From positions 1,001,001 to 1,065,000 of the forward strand of contig NZ_CP024848.1 of assembly GCF_003352005.1 (NCBI RefSeq): a DNA stretch of 64,000 nucleotides, written 5' to 3'. The DNA comes from Oceanobacillus zhaokaii. GTDB taxonomy: Bacteria; Bacillota; Bacilli; Bacillales; Amphibacillaceae. The position numbers and the translations under genes were made by a program. Numbering within the stretch: the stretch's first letter is position 1; each line of letters begins with the position of its first letter. Below are positions 17,877 through 26,765 of this stretch, one piece after another. The notes beneath the pieces are model-generated. The model saw nothing but the letters and a program-made list of their open reading frames with translations, did not search any database and was not told the origin of the DNA.

Positions 17877-18905
17877 ATGAAGCAATCAACGAAGAGATAC
17901 ATCATTGATCGGATGCACAAAGCGTCTATAGGACTAGCTAATGCCGTATTAGTAACGTTAGGGATAGGTCTTTTAATCGAAACGTTTTCTACATTTACTG
18001 GCTGGGAAGGGTTTGCGACAATAGGTTTGACAGCGCAATTAATGCTGGCGCCAGCTATTGGTGCAGGAATGGCATATCAGCTTGGGGGAAATACGCTCGT
18101 TATTTTCAGTGCAATGGCTGCGAGTACAGTAGGTGCAAATGCCTTAACAGTGAATGCAGAAGGCGCAATGGTACTTACAACGGGACAACCTATTAGTGCT
18201 GTATTAGCTGCAATTATTGCTATTTGGGTTGGAAAGCGTGTGACAGGAAAGACAAAACTGGATATGCTTGCAATTCCGTTTGCAGCTATTTTCATTGGTG
18301 GGGTTGCTGGGGTAGGACTAGCAGCGATTACGACACCATTATTAGAATCTTTAAGTGCATTTATTGCTAATTCTGTTTCAGGATCGCCACTAATTGGCTC
18401 AATTGTAATCGCCCTTGTATGGAGTATATTCCTAATGTCACCTGCATCTTCAGCAGCAATTGCAATTGCGCTTCAGCTTGATCCTGTCTCAAGTGCTGCG
18501 GCATTAATCGGTTGTACTGCACAGTTTGCTGGCTGGACGGCAATGTCGTTTAGACAGAATGATTTAGGAGCAAATATTGCGCAGTCATTTTTAACGCCGA
18601 AAGTACAAGTGCCGAACTTGGTAAAAAACCCACGATTGGTTGTAGGTCCATTTTTATCTTCGGTGATCTGTGCACCGATTGCAATTTTAGTATTTGATTT
18701 TGAGGTTCCTTACCAGCTTGCTGGACTTGGTTTGAATTCATTTATCGCACCATTAAATATTCTTGCAAACCAAGGTGTTAGCGTCCTTGCCATGTATATC
18801 GTAATTGGTGTGGTTCTACCAGCAATTATCTCTGTTGTTGTATATCATTCCTTGATTTCGAAGGGGTGGGCCAAAACAGGTGATTTACGAATGGAAGTGC
18901 AATAG
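17877..18905 (+). CDS. EIIC-like membrane protein (PTS_EIIC_2/PfoR family)
   Basis: A 342-residue, very hydrophobic protein with about 9-10 helices and many small residues. It fits the family annotated as phosphotransferase-system EIIC type 2, also called PfoR-like. It carries no EIIA or EIIB domain, and none is encoded nearby, so PTS function is doubtful; it could be a stand-alone transporter. Motifs include GGNTLVIFSAMAAS, SPASSAAIAIALQLDP and TAQFAGWTAMSFRQND. The ATG follows a GGGGGAAAG ribosome site. It is preceded by a structured leader and ended by a strong terminator, so it is a single-gene unit. Confidence 0.75.
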   Translation: MKQSTKRYIIDRMHKASIGLANAVLVTLGIGLLIETFSTFTGWEGFATIGLTAQLMLAPAIGAGMAYQLGGNTLVIFSAMAASTVGANALTVNAEGAMVLTTGQPISAVLAAIIAIWVGKRVTGKTKLDMLAIPFAAIFIGGVAGVGLAAITTPLLESLSAFIANSVSGSPLIGSIVIALVWSIFLMSPASSAAIAIALQLDPVSSAAALIGCTAQFAGWTAMSFRQNDLGANIAQSFLTPKVQVPNLVKNPRLVVGPFLSSVICAPIAILVFDFEVPYQLAGLGLNSFIAPLNILANQGVSVLAMYIVIGVVLPAIISVVVYHSLISKGWAKTGDLRMEVQ

Positions 18906-18942
18906 GATTAAACCTTTTGCAAATCGTTAAAAAACTAAAATA

Positions 18943-18986
18943 AAGCTTGCTGAAAAATTCTTTAAGGTTTTTCGGCAAGCTTTTTT
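18943..18986 (+). terminator. Rho-independent terminator
   Basis: AAAGCTTGCTGAAAAA / TTTTTCGGCAAGCTTTTTT stem with a 9-base loop after the EIIC-like gene. Confidence 0.9.
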
Positions 18987-19165
18987 GGTAATTAAGAAAG
19001 TATGAATCATTCTTAATGAAAATTGCAGTTAAGGTTCTAAGCAAAGCTCGCTGCCAAAAATTACTTTTATGTAATTAGAACTTAATTTTTTCAGGGAAAT
19101 AATCACTGTATGATTTACTTTTCATTGTAAATAATAAGGGAAATTACTAAGAGCAAGGTGAAAAT

Positions 19166-19996
19166 ATGGAGCAAAGTAAGTTATCAAGAGAAATGATTAC
19201 TATCGGAAAAGTAAGGATTTATTGTGAATACATATTGAACGGTAAACCGCCAATTATATTAATCCATGGCTTCGTGTCATCAACCTATACTTTCTACCGG
19301 CTCATACCTTTATTAGAAAAGCATTATTCGATCATCGCGATTGATTTACCAGGTTTTGGTCGAAGTGAAAAATCAACCGCCTTCATTTACTCCTATTCTA
19401 ATTATGCAACAATTGTTGCAGAATGTATTCAATATTTTAAACTGGGTGAGGTTAGTATTATTGGTCATTCGATGGGGGGCCAAATTGCCTTAAACACTGC
19501 AAGAATGATTCCGAACAAGGTAACGAAACTAATTTTATTATGTAGTTCCGGGTATTTAAAAAGTGCCAATAAACTTCTAATTTATAGTTCATATCTCCCG
19601 TTATTTTATTTAGCGGTTGAATTGCATATTAAAAAGAAGAATATAAAAGAAAACTTACAAAATGTATTTTATAACCAAGCATTAATTACTGAGGACCATA
19701 TTAGAGAATTCGGCAGACCTTTGAAGGAAAAGAACTTCTATAAGTCCATGGTTCGATTATTGAGGTATCGAGAAGGTGACTTAACAACAGCTCAATTACA
19801 AACGATTCAAACGCCAACATTACTAATATGGGGAGAAGAAGACCGTGTCGTTCCTGTAAATATCGGTAAGCGTTTAGTTAAGGATTTACCGAATGCGAAT
19901 CTGGTTATTTACAAAGAAACGGGGCATTTAGTATCTGATGAAAGAACAGAAGAGGTTTATGAACAAATTTTAAATTATTTAGGTAGTAATGCTTAA
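19166..19996 (+). CDS. Alpha/beta-fold hydrolase (YugF-like)
   Basis: A 276-residue cytoplasmic alpha/beta hydrolase. The oxyanion motif is LIHGFVSS (near residue 34) and the nucleophile Ser is in GHSMGG (near 101). The acid Asp lies in WGEEDRVVP and the catalytic His in ETGHLVSDE. Length and sequence style match B. subtilis YugF, an esterase-like protein of unknown substrate. The ATG lies 6 bases after AAGGTG. It is flanked by terminators on both sides and so probably monocistronic. Confidence 0.85.
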   Translation: MEQSKLSREMITIGKVRIYCEYILNGKPPIILIHGFVSSTYTFYRLIPLLEKHYSIIAIDLPGFGRSEKSTAFIYSYSNYATIVAECIQYFKLGEVSIIGHSMGGQIALNTARMIPNKVTKLILLCSSGYLKSANKLLIYSSYLPLFYLAVELHIKKKNIKENLQNVFYNQALITEDHIREFGRPLKEKNFYKSMVRLLRYREGDLTTAQLQTIQTPTLLIWGEEDRVVPVNIGKRLVKDLPNANLVIYKETGHLVSDERTEEVYEQILNYLGSNA

Positions 19997-20085
19997 TACT
20001 AAAAATGAAATAATGAAATCTCTCGATGGTATATGATTAGATCTGAAAGATAGCAGGGAAGCATACCTAAAGATTTCAGAAACAA

Positions 20086-20125
20086 AAAAATCAGCAATCC
20101 TATTTATCTAGGGTTGCTGATTTTT
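20086..20125. terminator. Bidirectional terminator
   Basis: AAAAATCAGCAATCCTA / TAGGGTTGCTGATTTTT with a short loop between the convergent hydrolase and chemoreceptor genes. Confidence 0.9.
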
Positions 20126-20135
20126 ACTAGAACTA

Positions 20136-21818
20136 TTAAACATGAAACATTTTCGTTATCCCTGATAAGGATTTGGATAAGCCAGTTAGCTTTAAACCAA
20201 TTTGGTGGGTGTTTTCCATTTGCTTGTATTGGTGCTCACTGCTGGAGAGCATTTCTTCTGCGCTTGCCAATGTTTCCTGGGAAATAGATGCAAACTCTTC
20301 AGCTGTTACTTCTAAGTTAGGTAACAGTTCACCGAAGTGATGTAATTCCCCTTGCATTCCTTCTAATTTCGCGGTTACTTCCGTTATTTCCTTCATCAAT
20401 TCATCAAATGATTCTTTTGATTGATTGGCCATTGAAATATTCGTACTCGTTTTTTTCAGCATCTGTTCAAATTCCTTCGTTGCATTTGCAGTGATTCCCT
20501 CCATATTAGAAATGGAGTTTGTAATATCGTTGGCAGCGGATGATGATTGTTCCGCAAGCTTACCAACTTCATTAGCAACAACAGAAAACCCTTTACCAGC
20601 TTCCCCAGCCCGTGCCGCCTCGATTGCTGCATTTAAAGATAATAATTTTGTTTGCTCAGCAATTCCTTGAATTAAACCTACAAGCTTCGAAATCGATTTT
20701 GAGTAGTCATTAACTTGTTTAATCGTTTTTGTTAAGTGTCCAAAATCCTTTTCGAAAGAACGGATTGTTGTGATTAATTCCGAGATATTCTTTTCTCCAT
20801 ATACTGCAGAAGTACCCATACTTTCTGAACTAGAAAAGACAACATTCATGCTATTCATCATTTCTTCAATACGATGCTTCATCGCCATGGAATTACTAAC
20901 ACTATTTTCCGAGCTTGTCGCTGTTTGCTCTGCACCAATTTTGACGACATTTATCGATTCAATTAGATCATGACTTGATTGTAGTGCATTATCGGAAGAC
21001 ACTTTTAAATCTTCTCCTGTTTGATCCAACTCGACTGTTGTACTCTTTAGTTGATTGACCATTGTTCGCATATGGTTAATCATCGAGTCATAGCTCTTGT
21101 GGAGTGAAATAAACTCTGGGATTGTCGTCTTAAGTGTTACATTTGAATTAAGATTCCCCTTACGCACTTCACGCATGGTCTTACTCAAGCTAGAGAGTGG
21201 CTTCGTCAAGGATCTAACAAATAGGATAATCAAGAGGGTAGAAATTACAATACTCACTACAATAATTCCAATTGAAAGAAAACCCATATCATTAATTGGT
21301 CCCATAAATGAACTTGTCGGAACGATTACAGAATAAATTCCATTTATCTCTTCCATTTCTTGGTAGGAAATAGAATACCTCTCTCCATCAATTGTTCGTT
21401 GTATTTGGCCATTTTTCTCTTCCGTAATATGTGTTACTAAAGAATCAGGTATCTCTGGTAATGTTTTTTCACTAATGGGAAAAGGAGTAACAGTGGAATC
21501 TGTAATATAAAAGTAGTCTGATTCGATTCCATCCTTTTCAAGCTGTTTTTTTTGTGTACGGATATTACCGTTCAATTGCTGCATGAAATAATCATCTTGA
21601 CCTACATATGTAAAGTTCAAGAGCTCAGCAATGTAGTCAATTAATTCGGTTTCACGAGCGAGTCTGTCCTCGATGGTAGTCGTTGTTATATTCTTTGCTT
21701 GTATGTATGAAGAAACTCCTACCGCAACAACTGCAATTATCATCAAGGTAACGAATGGTATTAATAATCTCGTTCGCAGTGTAGTCTTTCCCAGTAATCT
21801 ATTAGAAAATTGTTTCAT
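20136..21818 (-). CDS. Methyl-accepting chemotaxis protein
   Basis: A 560-residue transmembrane chemoreceptor. TM1 is at about residues 18-38, an extracellular Cache-type sensing region of about 150 residues follows, and TM2 is at about 185-205. After that come a HAMP linker ([16 protein letters not shown]) and a long cytoplasmic coiled coil. The hairpin tip is nearly invariant: [19 protein letters not shown] then [17 protein letters not shown]. The ATG at 21818 is 11 bases from AGGGGA; an in-frame TTG three codons earlier almost touches that site. The ligand is unknown. It signals through CheA/CheW, which are not encoded in the window. Confidence 0.93.
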   Translation of the reverse strand: MKQFSNRLLGKTTLRTRLLIPFVTLMIIAVVAVGVSSYIQAKNITTTTIEDRLARETELIDYIAELLNFTYVGQDDYFMQQLNGNIRTQKKQLEKDGIESDYFYITDSTVTPFPISEKTLPEIPDSLVTHITEEKNGQIQRTIDGERYSISYQEMEEINGIYSVIVPTSSFMGPINDMGFLSIGIIVVSIVISTLLIILFVRSLTKPLSSLSKTMREVRKGNLNSNVTLKTTIPEFISLHKSYDSMINHMRTMVNQLKSTTVELDQTGEDLKVSSDNALQSSHDLIESINVVKIGAEQTATSSENSVSNSMAMKHRIEEMMNSMNVVFSSSESMGTSAVYGEKNISELITTIRSFEKDFGHLTKTIKQVNDYSKSISKLVGLIQGIAEQTKLLSLNAAIEAARAGEAGKGFSVVANEVGKLAEQSSSAANDITNSISNMEGITANATKEFEQMLKKTSTNISMANQSKESFDELMKEITEVTAKLEGMQGELHHFGELLPNLEVTAEEFASISQETLASAEEMLSSSEHQYKQMENTHQIGLKLTGLSKSLSGITKMFHV

Positions 21819-22004
21819 AGAAATCAAATTCCCCTTATCATATGTAAATTTAAATAGTACTTTTGAACTGTTTTGGATAATTATAGCAGAAAAATGTTAA
21901 GATATTGTAAATAATTCATTAATTAATGAAGAAATAATCCTAGAAATAGTAAAAAAATAAGGTATACTATTATAGGTAGGCTTTATTTAATAGGAGGAAC
22001 AGTT

Positions 22005-22283
22005 ATGACTACAATAAATAAAGGGGAAAATAAATTTTATATTGGAGACGATATTCGAAATCCAATTGCTGAGATGACGTTTGTGCAATCTGGGAATAGC
22101 AGAATAGTCATTGATCATACCTATGTTTCGGAAGATCTTCGTGGTCAAGGTATTGCAGGAGAATTACTGGAGCAAGTTGTATTATATGCTAGAGAAGAAG
22201 AGAAGAAAATCCTTCCACTCTGCCCCTATGCCAAGCAAAAACTAGAAGGCAATTCTGCATACATGGATGTACTAAGTGTTTAA
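22005..22283 (+). CDS. Small GNAT-like acetyltransferase (Gcn5-related, YjdJ type)
   Basis: A 92-residue protein of the short GNAT group (acetyltransferase with CG-type fold). The acetyl-CoA loop is in SEDLRGQGIAGELLEQVV, and the LCPYAKQKL segment near the C-terminus is the usual one. Such proteins are about half the size of ordinary GNAT enzymes and their substrates are unknown. GGAGGAAC precedes the ATG by 6 bases. The next gene starts 30 bases downstream and ends at a terminator, so the two may form an operon. Confidence 0.85.
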   Translation: MTTINKGENKFYIGDDIRNPIAEMTFVQSGNSRIVIDHTYVSEDLRGQGIAGELLEQVVLYAREEEKKILPLCPYAKQKLEGNSAYMDVLSV

Positions 22284-22312
22284 AGAGAAGAATAAGAGAG
22301 GTTCCATAGAGT

Positions 22313-22543
22313 ATGTACCTAACTGTTCAGGAAACTGCTGAGTATTTATCAATAAGTGTGAAGAATGTTGCAGCATTAATAATGGAAGGTAAAATTCGCG
22401 CCGTCTATGACGGGAATGACTACCTAATATATAAAGAACAATTTACAACTCATTTTGAGCAGGTTGAAAAATATCAACAAATGATTCAAGATTACTTAAA
22501 TGAGCCAATTCCTGAGGATATTGATATCAAGGATGAAGATTAA
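22313..22543 (+). CDS. Excisionase-like helix-turn-helix protein
   Basis: A 76-residue protein with the excisionase/MerR-type DNA-binding pattern YLTVQETAEYLSISVKNVAAL followed by a wing (GKIRAVYDGNDYLIYKEQF), then an acidic tail (EPIPEDIDIKDED). No integrase or phage gene is near, so it is probably a chromosomal regulator rather than a true excisionase. The ribosome site (AGAGG, about 11 bases upstream) is moderate. Confidence 0.75.
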   Translation: MYLTVQETAEYLSISVKNVAALIMEGKIRAVYDGNDYLIYKEQFTTHFEQVEKYQQMIQDYLNEPIPEDIDIKDED

Positions 22544-22570
22544 AATTTGCATATAAATAATATTATCTAT

Positions 22571-22620
22571 AATGTTAAGTTAAACTACATGTAGAAGTAG
22601 TTCCAACTTAACATTTTTTT
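22571..22620 (+). terminator. Rho-independent terminator
   Basis: AATGTTAAGTT / AACTTAACATT stem followed by T7, with an inner AACTAC/GTAGTT helix. Confidence 0.88.
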
Positions 22621-22629
22621 CTATTAATA

Positions 22630-22841
22630 GAGGATGTTCAAAAAGTCAGGTAAAAATGACACATCGAATCTCTTCGTTAGCTTGCTTTTCCGCTACTCAC
22701 GCTAAAACAGTCAAGGAACTTCTACTAAAAACGTCCACGTCCTGTGGACAACGTAGAAGTCACCACATCCTGTGGAAGCCCGTTGCGGGGAGCTGCGCTG
22801 CCTCGATCTTTTCGGTCCTTTTTATCCTCCTTTTTGAACAC
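22630..22841 (+). repeat. 210-bp intergenic element with inverted ends
   Basis: The ends are GTTCAAAAAG (22636-22645) and CTTTTTGAAC (22830-22839). The inside is richer in G+C than its surroundings and holds a palindrome GTCCACgtcctGTGGAC and a second CCACATCCTGTGG. It carries no gene. The shape suggests a MITE-like or stable-RNA-like repeat. It has been read into frame with the next gene in naive ORF calling. Confidence 0.6.
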
Positions 22842-22862
22842 GCATTAAAAAGGAGTTTTCAA

Positions 22863-23759
22863 ATGTCAAACAAATATCGACATGACGCAAAATCATTCGT
22901 ATATAAAGTAGAGGAAGAAGCGGAATTATTAGCTTTCCTATTAAAGGTAATGTCCAATCGAAGCAGGAATTCAGTTAAATCAATTCTTGCACGTGGTCAG
23001 GTCACTGTGGATGACCATCTTGAAACAAAATATAATTATCCACTATATCCAGGACAAACAGTTAAAATTCTGAAAAACAAAGCCGCAATTAAGGAAAGTG
23101 TTTTAATCGGCATGTCTATTCAATATGAAGATGACGATATCATCGTCATTAATAAAGAAGCAGGATTATTATCGATTGCGACTGCAAAGGAAAAGAAATC
23201 AACAGCACATCATCAATTGATGGAATATGTGAGAAATGAGGATCCTGAGAATCGAATTTTTGTCGTGCATCGTTTGGACAAGGATACTTCAGGTGTGATG
23301 CTATTTGCAAAAAATGAGCAGGCTAAGAAGACATTGCAGAATAATTGGAACACGGTGGTTAAGGAACGTACCTATGTTGCATTAGTTGAAGGAAAAGTCA
23401 CTGAGGAAAAAGGTTATATGAAGTCATGGTTAAGAGAAAGCAAGACACACTTAGTTTACTCAAGTCATACCCCAAATGACGGGCTGCTTGCCGTTACACG
23501 CTATAGCTTAATTCAAGCCAATCAAGACTTTTCATTGCTAGAGCTTCAGCTCGAAACTGGTAGAAAAAACCAAATTCGCGTGCATATGCAGGATTTAGGA
23601 CACCCAGTTGTTGGCGATAAAAAATATGGTTCAAAGGAAAATCCGATTCGCAGACTTGGACTCCATGCGAAAGTCTTGGCATTTACTCATCCGACGACAG
23701 GGAAGGTATTGTCGTTTGAAGCGGATGTGCCTAAGTCGTTTTTTGCTAAGTCGAAATAA
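22863..23759 (+). CDS. RluA-family RNA pseudouridine synthase
   Basis: A 298-residue enzyme that isomerises uridine to pseudouridine in RNA. The N-terminal region (about residues 10-80, with SRNSVKSILARGQVTVDD) is an S4-type RNA-binding module. The catalytic domain contains VVHRLDKDTSGVMLFAKN with the catalytic Asp, and the typical ETGRKNQIRVHMQDLGHPVVGDKKYG. It is close in size to B. subtilis YhcT/YjbO; the target nucleotide cannot be predicted. The ATG lies 7 bases after AGGAG. An upstream extension of the frame runs through the repeat element and should be ignored. Confidence 0.92.
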   Translation: MSNKYRHDAKSFVYKVEEEAELLAFLLKVMSNRSRNSVKSILARGQVTVDDHLETKYNYPLYPGQTVKILKNKAAIKESVLIGMSIQYEDDDIIVINKEAGLLSIATAKEKKSTAHHQLMEYVRNEDPENRIFVVHRLDKDTSGVMLFAKNEQAKKTLQNNWNTVVKERTYVALVEGKVTEEKGYMKSWLRESKTHLVYSSHTPNDGLLAVTRYSLIQANQDFSLLELQLETGRKNQIRVHMQDLGHPVVGDKKYGSKENPIRRLGLHAKVLAFTHPTTGKVLSFEADVPKSFFAKSK

Positions 23760-23796
23760 TTTGGCGAATATGGATAGGGTACTTCAATCAGCATTA

Positions 23797-23840
23797 GAAA
23801 TTCCCTCCAATTGCTTAATATAGCAATTGGGGGGAATTTC
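23797..23840. terminator. Hairpin between convergent genes
   Basis: GAAATTCCCTCCAATTGC / GCAATTGGGGGGAATTTC with an 8-base loop; the outer bases AATCAGCA and TGCTGATT (23786-23853) can extend the stem. Confidence 0.75.
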
Positions 23841-23882
23841 ATCTTCGTGCTGATTGCTTGTGTACACTAGTTCCAGCTCAAT

Positions 23883-24872
23883 CTAAATCGGTGCCTTCTC
23901 TACAATTCTTCCTTTTCTTCCTTTTGTCGTTTCGGCAAATGCTAATGAACGAATTACTGCTTCTTCTGTTGCCTCTATCACTGCTTGGAATAACTGATTC
24001 ATCAATGGGTGATCATCTCTAATAAACTCAATAGATTCAAACGGTTTATTTTCATGATGGTCATATGTATTTGCGGTGGAAAATGCAATAGCAATATCAC
24101 CACTGCCATTATCGATATTGCTGCCTGTTCGGCCAATGCCTATTGCACAGCGTTTAGCAAGTCTTCTTAGCTGTCGGTCATATAGTGGAGCATCTGTCGC
24201 AATAATCATCATGATAGAGCCATCTGGTGTATCGAGTTTTTTTGAATCTAAATTAGCAAATAGTGCATGCTCTCTTTTTCCAAAATTACTTAGAACAAGA
24301 GAGCCAACCGTATAATGCTGATTATCAACCTCCACAATTCGAGATGCAGTTCCAATACCACCCTTATGCCCGAAGCAAACCATCCCTTTACCAGCGCCAA
24401 TCGCACCTTCTTCAACGGGAGATGTTGTTGCGGCGCGAATAGCATCTACCGCATGCTCAGGCTTTACTGCTTGAAGCCGAATCGAATTTAAATAACCATC
24501 ATTGCATTCACCAACAACAAGATTAATCGTACTCGTCGTGTCACCAATTTCTTCTGTTTGTTCAAGCATGTATTGCAATGTACCCTGCATAACAGCGCCG
24601 ACACTAAACGTATTGGTCAGCATAATCGGCGATTCAAGCAATCCAAGCTCCTCGAGCTGGACAAGTCCAGCCGTTTTGCCGAATCCATTGATAACCGCAC
24701 TTCCGGCGTAAACCTTTTTTCGATACAGATTACCTGAATGAGGAAGAATTGCTGTCACCCCAGTACAAATATTATTTTCATCATCGATTCTTTCGTATAA
24801 AGTAACATGTCCAACCTTTACACCTTCAACATCAATAATGCAATTTTCTTTTCCCTTTTGTAATCCCATCAT
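23883..24872 (-). CDS. P1-family (DmpA-type) aminopeptidase
   Basis: A 329-residue Ntn-like self-cleaving peptidase of family S58 (DmpA/BapA). The precursor splits between Gly218 and Ser219 in DTPDGSIMMIIATDAPL, and the new N-terminal Ser is the nucleophile. Other family motifs are VKVGHVTLYE at the N-terminus, NTFSVGAVMQG and GKGMVCFGHKGGIGTASR. It would act on small peptides, beta-peptides or amino-acid amides/esters in the cytoplasm. The start is the first of two ATGs behind GGAGATGG. Monocistronic, convergent with the pseudouridine synthase. Confidence 0.92.
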   Translation of the reverse strand: MMGLQKGKENCIIDVEGVKVGHVTLYERIDDENNICTGVTAILPHSGNLYRKKVYAGSAVINGFGKTAGLVQLEELGLLESPIMLTNTFSVGAVMQGTLQYMLEQTEEIGDTTSTINLVVGECNDGYLNSIRLQAVKPEHAVDAIRAATTSPVEEGAIGAGKGMVCFGHKGGIGTASRIVEVDNQHYTVGSLVLSNFGKREHALFANLDSKKLDTPDGSIMMIIATDAPLYDRQLRRLAKRCAIGIGRTGSNIDNGSGDIAIAFSTANTYDHHENKPFESIEFIRDDHPLMNQLFQAVIEATEEAVIRSLAFAETTKGRKGRIVEKAPI

Positions 24873-25016
24873 TCCATCTCCTATATATAAAGAATTTTTC
24901 GAATTAGATAAATAAAGTATAACAACGATTGATTAATATATTCAATAGAATCCACTGCATGAATCGAAATAGCGATGGACAAACTATAATCACGAAGGCT
25001 ATTGGAGGATTATGTC

Positions 25017-25526
25017 ATGGTAAAAAAAATAATAATAATGATCATTTTTGTGACATGTATTTCATGTATCGGGTTTACTGATTTGTCAAACGCAGATGAT
25101 ACGGTAGGGACTGAAATTGGCAATATCGCCCCTGATTTTGAAATACAATCTTTAGATGGAGAAAGGGTAAAACTTAAGGATCTACGCGGAAAGCGCGTGA
25201 TGTTGAATTTCTGGGCAACATGGTGTCCGCCTTGTCGAGTGGAAATGCCTGATATGCAGAAGCTTCATGAAAATGAAGATATTATAGTACTCGCCGTTAA
25301 TCTAACAGATTCGGAAATGAGCCAAAACGATATTACTACATTCGTAAATGAGTTCGGATTAACGTTTCCAGTAGGACTAGATAAATCGGGAGAAATATCA
25401 AAACTATATAAAATTAATCCAATCCCAACTACTTTTATGATTGATTCAGATGGAATAATCCGTTTTAAATTGTTCGGAGCGATGAGTTATAACATGATGA
25501 CTGAAGAGCTTGAAAAGATGGATTAA
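25017..25526 (+). CDS. Membrane-anchored thiol-disulfide oxidoreductase (TlpA/ResA-like)
   Basis: A 169-residue protein with an N-terminal hydrophobic anchor or signal (residues 4-22) and an extracytoplasmic thioredoxin fold. The active site is WATWCPPC and the cis-Pro is in NPIPTTFMID. The family reduces disulfides outside the membrane, for example in cytochrome c maturation or spore assembly. The ATG at 25017 follows GGAGG by 8 bases; an in-frame TTG at 25002 overlaps that ribosome site. No cytochrome genes are adjacent. The Cys17 context is not a proper lipobox, so lipidation is unlikely. Confidence 0.9.
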   Translation: MVKKIIIMIIFVTCISCIGFTDLSNADDTVGTEIGNIAPDFEIQSLDGERVKLKDLRGKRVMLNFWATWCPPCRVEMPDMQKLHENEDIIVLAVNLTDSEMSQNDITTFVNEFGLTFPVGLDKSGEISKLYKINPIPTTFMIDSDGIIRFKLFGAMSYNMMTEELEKMD

Positions 25527-25689
25527 AACGCTAGAGAGAACTTCTTGGTAGCTTTTTATCTTAGGGGAAATATATGGGGCGCGGTGATCTCATCAAAAGA
25601 ATTAGCGGGAGGGTAGAAATATCATCACGTAAAAAAATAATATTAGCAGAACCACGGACACCCTTACTAATTTATTCAAAGCATACTTT

Positions 25690-25719
25690 TTGGATTTTTA
25701 GAGTAAATAGTGTTATACT
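25690..25719 (+). promoter_or_regulatory. Promoter of the riboflavin operon
   Basis: TTGGAT (25690-25695), 18 bp, TATACT (25714-25719), 30 bases before the FMN riboswitch. Confidence 0.7.
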
Positions 25720-25748
25720 CGTATTGTTCAAAAAATTAAATACGCAAT

Positions 25749-25889
25749 ATTCCTTCGGGGTCGGGTGAAATTCCCAATCGGCGGTAATGATACGATATCT
25801 AAGTCCGCGACCTGTATGGTTTTCTAACCGTATGGCTGATCTGGTGTAACTCCAGAACCGACAGTTAAAGTCTGGATGAGAGAAGGAAT
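25749..25889 (+). ncRNA. FMN riboswitch (RFN element)
   Basis: The RFN consensus is recognisable throughout: a closing stem ATTCCTTC (25749) with GAAGGAAT (25882), then CGGGGTCGGGTGAAATTCCC, GGCGGTAATGA, AGTCCGCGACC, the CTGATCTGGTGTAACTCCAG block, CCGACAGTTAAAGTCTGGATG and AGAGAAGG. It binds FMN and shuts off the operon downstream. With the terminator at 26017 it should act mainly by transcription termination. The open leader between it and ribE is about 210 bases. Confidence 0.97.
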
Positions 25890-25896
25890 TTTAGGC

Positions 25897-25986
25897 ATGC
25901 CATTATTTGATGATGAATTGTATTGCTTATTTGTACCTAATTTTGGTACAAATAAACGATGTGTTTCTATTATTCAATTTATTTAG
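25897..25986 (+). CDS. Possible 29-residue leader ORF after the riboswitch
   Basis: ATG to TAG, 29 residues beginning MPLFDDELYCLF. Its only ribosome site is the AAGGA in the riboswitch closing stem, 11 bases upstream, so translation would be exposed or hidden with FMN binding. It may be a chance frame; it bears no likeness to RibD. Confidence 0.2.
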   Translation: MPLFDDELYCLFVPNFGTNKRCVSIIQFI

Positions 25987-26016
25987 ATTACATGCTTACT
26001 AAAATTCTAAATCACT

Positions 26017-26046
26017 AAGCCCCTGAGAATTCTCAGGGGCTTTTCC
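26017..26046 (+). terminator. Riboswitch-controlled terminator
   Basis: Perfect palindrome AAGCCCCTGAGAATTCTCAGGGGCTT followed by TTCC, between the FMN aptamer and ribE. A second small hairpin TTTGTACC/GGTACAAA lies at 25930-25952. Confidence 0.88.
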
Positions 26047-26102
26047 TATTTTCAAAATAAACACCCCTAGAAATGAATAGCAGAACAGGAAGGAGGAAGA
26101 TG

Positions 26103-26753
26103 ATGTTTACTGGAATTGTAGAAGAAAAAGGAACCGTAAAGCGGGTTCACCAAGTATCAATGCAGGCGGTGCAATTAACAATTGATTCAAAGGTAGTAGT
26201 TAAAGATGTGGAAATTGGCGATAGTATTGCGGTCAATGGCATCTGCTTAACGGTCACCGATTTTAATGCCAACAGTTTTCAAGTTGATGCGATGCCAGAA
26301 ACGCTGAAAGCAACAACATTGCATGAATTGAGAACGGGTTCGAGTGTGAACCTGGAACGAGCGATGGCAGCGAATGGCAGGTTTGGCGGCCATTTTGTTT
26401 CAGGTCATGTCGATGGCATAGGCGAAATTGTAGCAAAATATAAGAAAGAAAATGCGATTTATTATGAAATAAAGATACAAGAAGAATTGGCGAAGTTTTT
26501 GTTGCATAAAGGTTCGATTACAGTTGATGGCATAAGCCTAACTCTATTTGCAGTGAGCAAGGATACATTTACGATATCGCTGATACCTCACACGGCTTCG
26601 GAAACGATTTTAGGATCTAAGGGCAAGGGAGATATCGTTAATATTGAATGTGATATGCTCGCGAAATATGTGCAGAACATGCTGCACAATGAGTACACAC
26701 AACCAAAAGAAGGCATTAATCAAACATTTCTAGTAAATAATGGATTCATGTGA
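26103..26753 (+). CDS. ribE: Riboflavin synthase alpha subunit
   Basis: A 216-residue trimeric enzyme that dismutates two 6,7-dimethyl-8-ribityllumazine molecules into riboflavin plus a pyrimidine. Two lumazine-binding repeats are visible: MFTGIVEEKG...DSIAVNGICLTV and GHVDGIGEI...GSITVDGISLTL. The start is the second of two ATGs, 6 bases after AGGAGG; the residues before it in the open frame have no support. It is first in an FMN-controlled operon, but the usual first gene ribD is missing. It is followed 12 bases later by ribB. Confidence 0.96.
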   Translation: MFTGIVEEKGTVKRVHQVSMQAVQLTIDSKVVVKDVEIGDSIAVNGICLTVTDFNANSFQVDAMPETLKATTLHELRTGSSVNLERAMAANGRFGGHFVSGHVDGIGEIVAKYKKENAIYYEIKIQEELAKFLLHKGSITVDGISLTLFAVSKDTFTISLIPHTASETILGSKGKGDIVNIECDMLAKYVQNMLHNEYTQPKEGINQTFLVNNGFM

Positions 26754-26765
26754 GGAGAGATTATT

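Noticed and set aside
22313..22543. Phage excisionase marking a prophage or integrated element
   Set aside because: No integrase, attachment repeats or other phage genes; such small helix-turn-helix proteins are common on chromosomes.
22656..22862. N-terminal extension of the pseudouridine synthase frame
   Set aside because: It runs through the 210-bp repeat and has no ribosome site; the ATG at 22863 has an ideal AGGAG.
25574..25768. 64-codon ORF before the FMN riboswitch
   Set aside because: No ribosome site and it overlaps the riboswitch promoter and aptamer.
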